Under the pieces are notes generated by a model. The model was not told the origin of the DNA. It saw nothing but the letters and a program-made list of their open reading frames with translations, and ran no database searches. Made by a program: the position numbers and the translations under genes. A stretch of 16,314 nucleotides of DNA from Deltaproteobacteria bacterium (GTDB lineage Bacteria; Myxococcota_A; Polyangia; HGW-17): contig QKIM01000647.1 of the NCBI GenBank assembly GCA_003249585.1, forward strand, positions 1-16,314, written 5' to 3'. This document shows, piece after piece, positions 15,204-16,314 of this stretch (positions are counted from its first letter, which is position 1; every line of letters starts with the position of its first letter).

Positions 15204-15392
15204 TTACAGGGGATTTTCGTCGCCCGAGCCGGCCATGGCGATGAGGGCTTCACCAAAGCGCTCCGGATGATCGCGGACCGTTTTCAGGAGCGCTGCACAT
15301 GCACTATGGTCCTCCCCGTCGAGGCGCTCCACGTAACTTGCCCACCACGCTCTGTAAGCCTGCCGATATCCTTCGAACCAGTGTTTCGTCAT
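15204..15392 (-). CDS. Small hypothetical protein
   Basis: A 62-residue frame starting with ATG at 15392, with AAAGG five bases before it on the - strand. The sequence begins MTKHWFEGYRQAYRAWW and ends LIAMAGSGDENPL. It is rich in aromatic residues at the N-terminus, helical, with a charged C-terminus, and reads like a real small cytoplasmic protein. There is no signal peptide or known domain. The frame is open further upstream to 15896, but that part is antisense to the Cys-rich lipoprotein gene and has poor starts. It is convergent with the beta-helix gene and divergent from the Cys-rich lipoprotein. I judge it about even odds. Confidence 0.5.
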   Translation of the reverse strand: MTKHWFEGYRQAYRAWWASYVERLDGEDHSACAALLKTVRDHPERFGEALIAMAGSGDENPL

Positions 15393-15393
15393 G

Positions 15394-15412
15394 CCTGCCT
15401 TTGGGGGGCAGG
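15394..15412. other. Stem-loop at the start of the small minus-strand gene
   Basis: CCTGCC at 15394-15399 and GGCAGG at 15407-15412 form a 6-bp stem around a seven-base loop. On the - strand transcript this would bury the AAAGG ribosome site of the 62-residue gene, so it could limit its translation. The same hexamers build the hairpin at 15169-15183 at the other end of that gene. Confidence 0.35.
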
Positions 15413-15493
15413 TGCCAGGAAGAACCGGCAGGCCACCCCTCACCATGGGTACACCCCAACAGCCGGCAGAGGAAGCGGGGAATTTCCTGTTGC

Positions 15494-15522
15494 TTGCCAT
15501 GGGTGTGGAAGGGCGGTATATT
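15494..15522 (+). promoter_or_regulatory. Sigma70-type promoter of the Cys-rich lipoprotein gene
   Basis: TTGCCA at 15494-15499 (5 of 6 to TTGACA) and TATATT at 15517-15522 (5 of 6 to TATAAT) are exactly 17 bases apart. This predicts a start of transcription near 15529 and a leader of about 26 bases with GGAGGAG before the ATG at 15555. It is the best promoter in the window. Confidence 0.65.
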
Positions 15523-15554
15523 GTACAAATGCAATTATCCCCTGGAGGAGAAGC

Positions 15555-16223
15555 ATGCTGCGCATTATCATCGGATGTATGATTGTTGGAAGCCTGTGCG
15601 GCGCGTGCGCGAAGGACGCTCCCGATCTGAACTACTGCATGGCCTATCTGGAAGAACACGGGACGTGCGAGGCCGACGGCTGCCTGGCAATGTCTGCGGC
15701 GAAGACGGTCTTTGTGGGGGACCGATGCGTCGCCATGAAGGAATTCGGGTGCATGCCCCTCGAGAACCAATCCTCCTGTGAGAGTGTGGACGAGATGTTC
15801 TGCTCGGACACCGGGGCGGTCACCGAGGTCGTCTACACAGGCAATTCCTGTGACTACAATGTGGGTGACGGGTGGAGCGCATGCTCTGGATACCATATGA
15901 ACTGCCAGCCGGACCCCGAGTTGTGCGAGCTGCTCACGGACGAGACCGCCTGTCTTTCGAACTACTGCGTCTGGATCGGTTCGGCGCAGGAGGCCATCCT
16001 CTCGGGCAACACCTGTCTGGGCTGGGAAGTGTCGGACGTCCAGCTGTGCACGGGAAATTTTCGCTATCAGGAGTTGATCTACAGGTACAGGGGAGAGGGG
16101 GTCCAGCTCCTGAAGATCAAGGACGTCACCATCGCGCCCGGGATCTCCTACATGGGGTATGACGAGACCTGGCTGCCCTGCGACGGCACCGCGGCCGACC
16201 CCGCCTTCTGCGCCTGCGACTGA
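15555..16223 (+). CDS. Cysteine-rich repeat lipoprotein (secreted), hypothetical
   Basis: A 222-residue exported protein, not recognised. The ATG at 15555 follows GGAGGAG at the usual distance. The signal MLRIIIGCMIVGSLCGAC is hydrophobic; the likely lipidated Cys is 18, though Cys at the -3 position makes the lipobox imperfect. The mature part carries about 20 cysteines in three loose repeats of one pattern: Cys, six to eight residues, Cys, a few residues, Cys or Gly, a hydrophobic strand, Gly-Asn/Asp-x-Cys. Examples are HGTCEADGCLAMS with VGDRC, SSCESVDEMFC with TGNSC, and TACLSNYCVWIG with SGNTC. Even spacing of pairs suggests disulfide-stabilised mini-domains in an oxidising compartment. 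The C-terminal 50 residues are less Cys-rich and end in ADPAFCACD. Its stop is three bases from the stop of the convergent gene. Confidence 0.88.
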   Translation: MLRIIIGCMIVGSLCGACAKDAPDLNYCMAYLEEHGTCEADGCLAMSAAKTVFVGDRCVAMKEFGCMPLENQSSCESVDEMFCSDTGAVTEVVYTGNSCDYNVGDGWSACSGYHMNCQPDPELCELLTDETACLSNYCVWIGSAQEAILSGNTCLGWEVSDVQLCTGNFRYQELIYRYRGEGVQLLKIKDVTIAPGISYMGYDETWLPCDGTAADPAFCACD

Positions 16224-16226
16224 TTT

Positions 16227-16314
16227 TTACACTCCGTAGACGGACATGGACTGGCGGACGAGGTCGACGACCTGCTCGCGGAAGGCCGGGGGGGCGATGA
16301 CCTCGCACTTGTCG
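16227..16314 (-). CDS. Probable WYL-domain transcriptional regulator, C-terminal end
   Basis: Only the last 28 residues are in the window: KCEVIAPPAFREQVVDLV then RQSMSVYGV and a TAA stop. The pattern 'V..P..lR..v..l......Y' after a short strand is how WYL-domain (YafY-type) regulators usually end, so this is probably a ligand- or nucleic-acid-sensing transcription factor. The N-terminal HTH and the WYL motif itself lie outside the window, so the call rests on a short tail. It converges on the Cys-rich lipoprotein gene with three bases between stops. Confidence 0.5.
   Translation of the reverse strand, partial: DKCEVIAPPAFREQVVDLVRQSMSVYGV

Overview
The window is high-GC DNA with compact genes, strong AGGAGG-type ribosome sites and many secreted lipoproteins. 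Eight of the proteins carry or probably carry a lipobox signal. Two have acidic and Asn/Thr-rich linkers just after the lipidated cysteine. Together with bacterial serpins and a Cys-rich repeat lipoprotein, this suggests a diderm from the former Deltaproteobacteria (Myxococcota/Bradymonadota-like). That placement is inference from style, not from a marker gene. I see no tRNA, rRNA, CRISPR array, transposase or phage gene.

Layout. (1) Positions 1-1977 hold the 3' end of one serpin and a complete second serpin lipoprotein on the + strand, followed at 2025 by an unrecognised lipoprotein. (2) On the - strand, 5031-2751 reads as a double zinc-ribbon (zf-TFIIB type) protein followed by a lipoprotein amidohydrolase with an extra NTF2/SnoaL-like C-terminal domain. 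(3) Divergent from these, 5150-7533 holds an O6-alkylguanine-DNA alkyltransferase whose stop overlaps the start of a GTDC1/QTMAN-like glycosyltransferase (putative tRNA-queuosine mannosyltransferase), then a small lipoprotein. The divergent intergenic region has an 8-bp inverted repeat placed symmetrically against two candidate promoters. (4) Positions 7700-10122 hold a zinc-ribbon, single-membrane-span, Cys-rich protein overlapping a GNAT acetyltransferase by 4 bases. (5) Positions 10278-15161 hold two tandem large beta-helix lipoproteins, probably surface proteins. (6) Positions 15204-16314 hold a small - strand ORF, a Cys-rich lipoprotein with a good sigma70-type promoter, and the 3' end of a probable WYL-domain regulator on the - strand.

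The window is best read as accessory envelope genes around a small conserved repair/RNA-modification module. The serpins probably inhibit proteases at the cell surface, and the beta-helix lipoproteins probably mediate contact or binding. The alkyltransferase and glycosyltransferase pair is the most informative functional link. The strongest candidates for something new are the lipid-anchored tandem serpins with divergent reactive loops, the putative bacterial queuosine mannosyltransferase coupled to a DNA-repair gene, and the beta-helix lipoprotein pair with its mixed LRR_5/InlB-like N-terminus.
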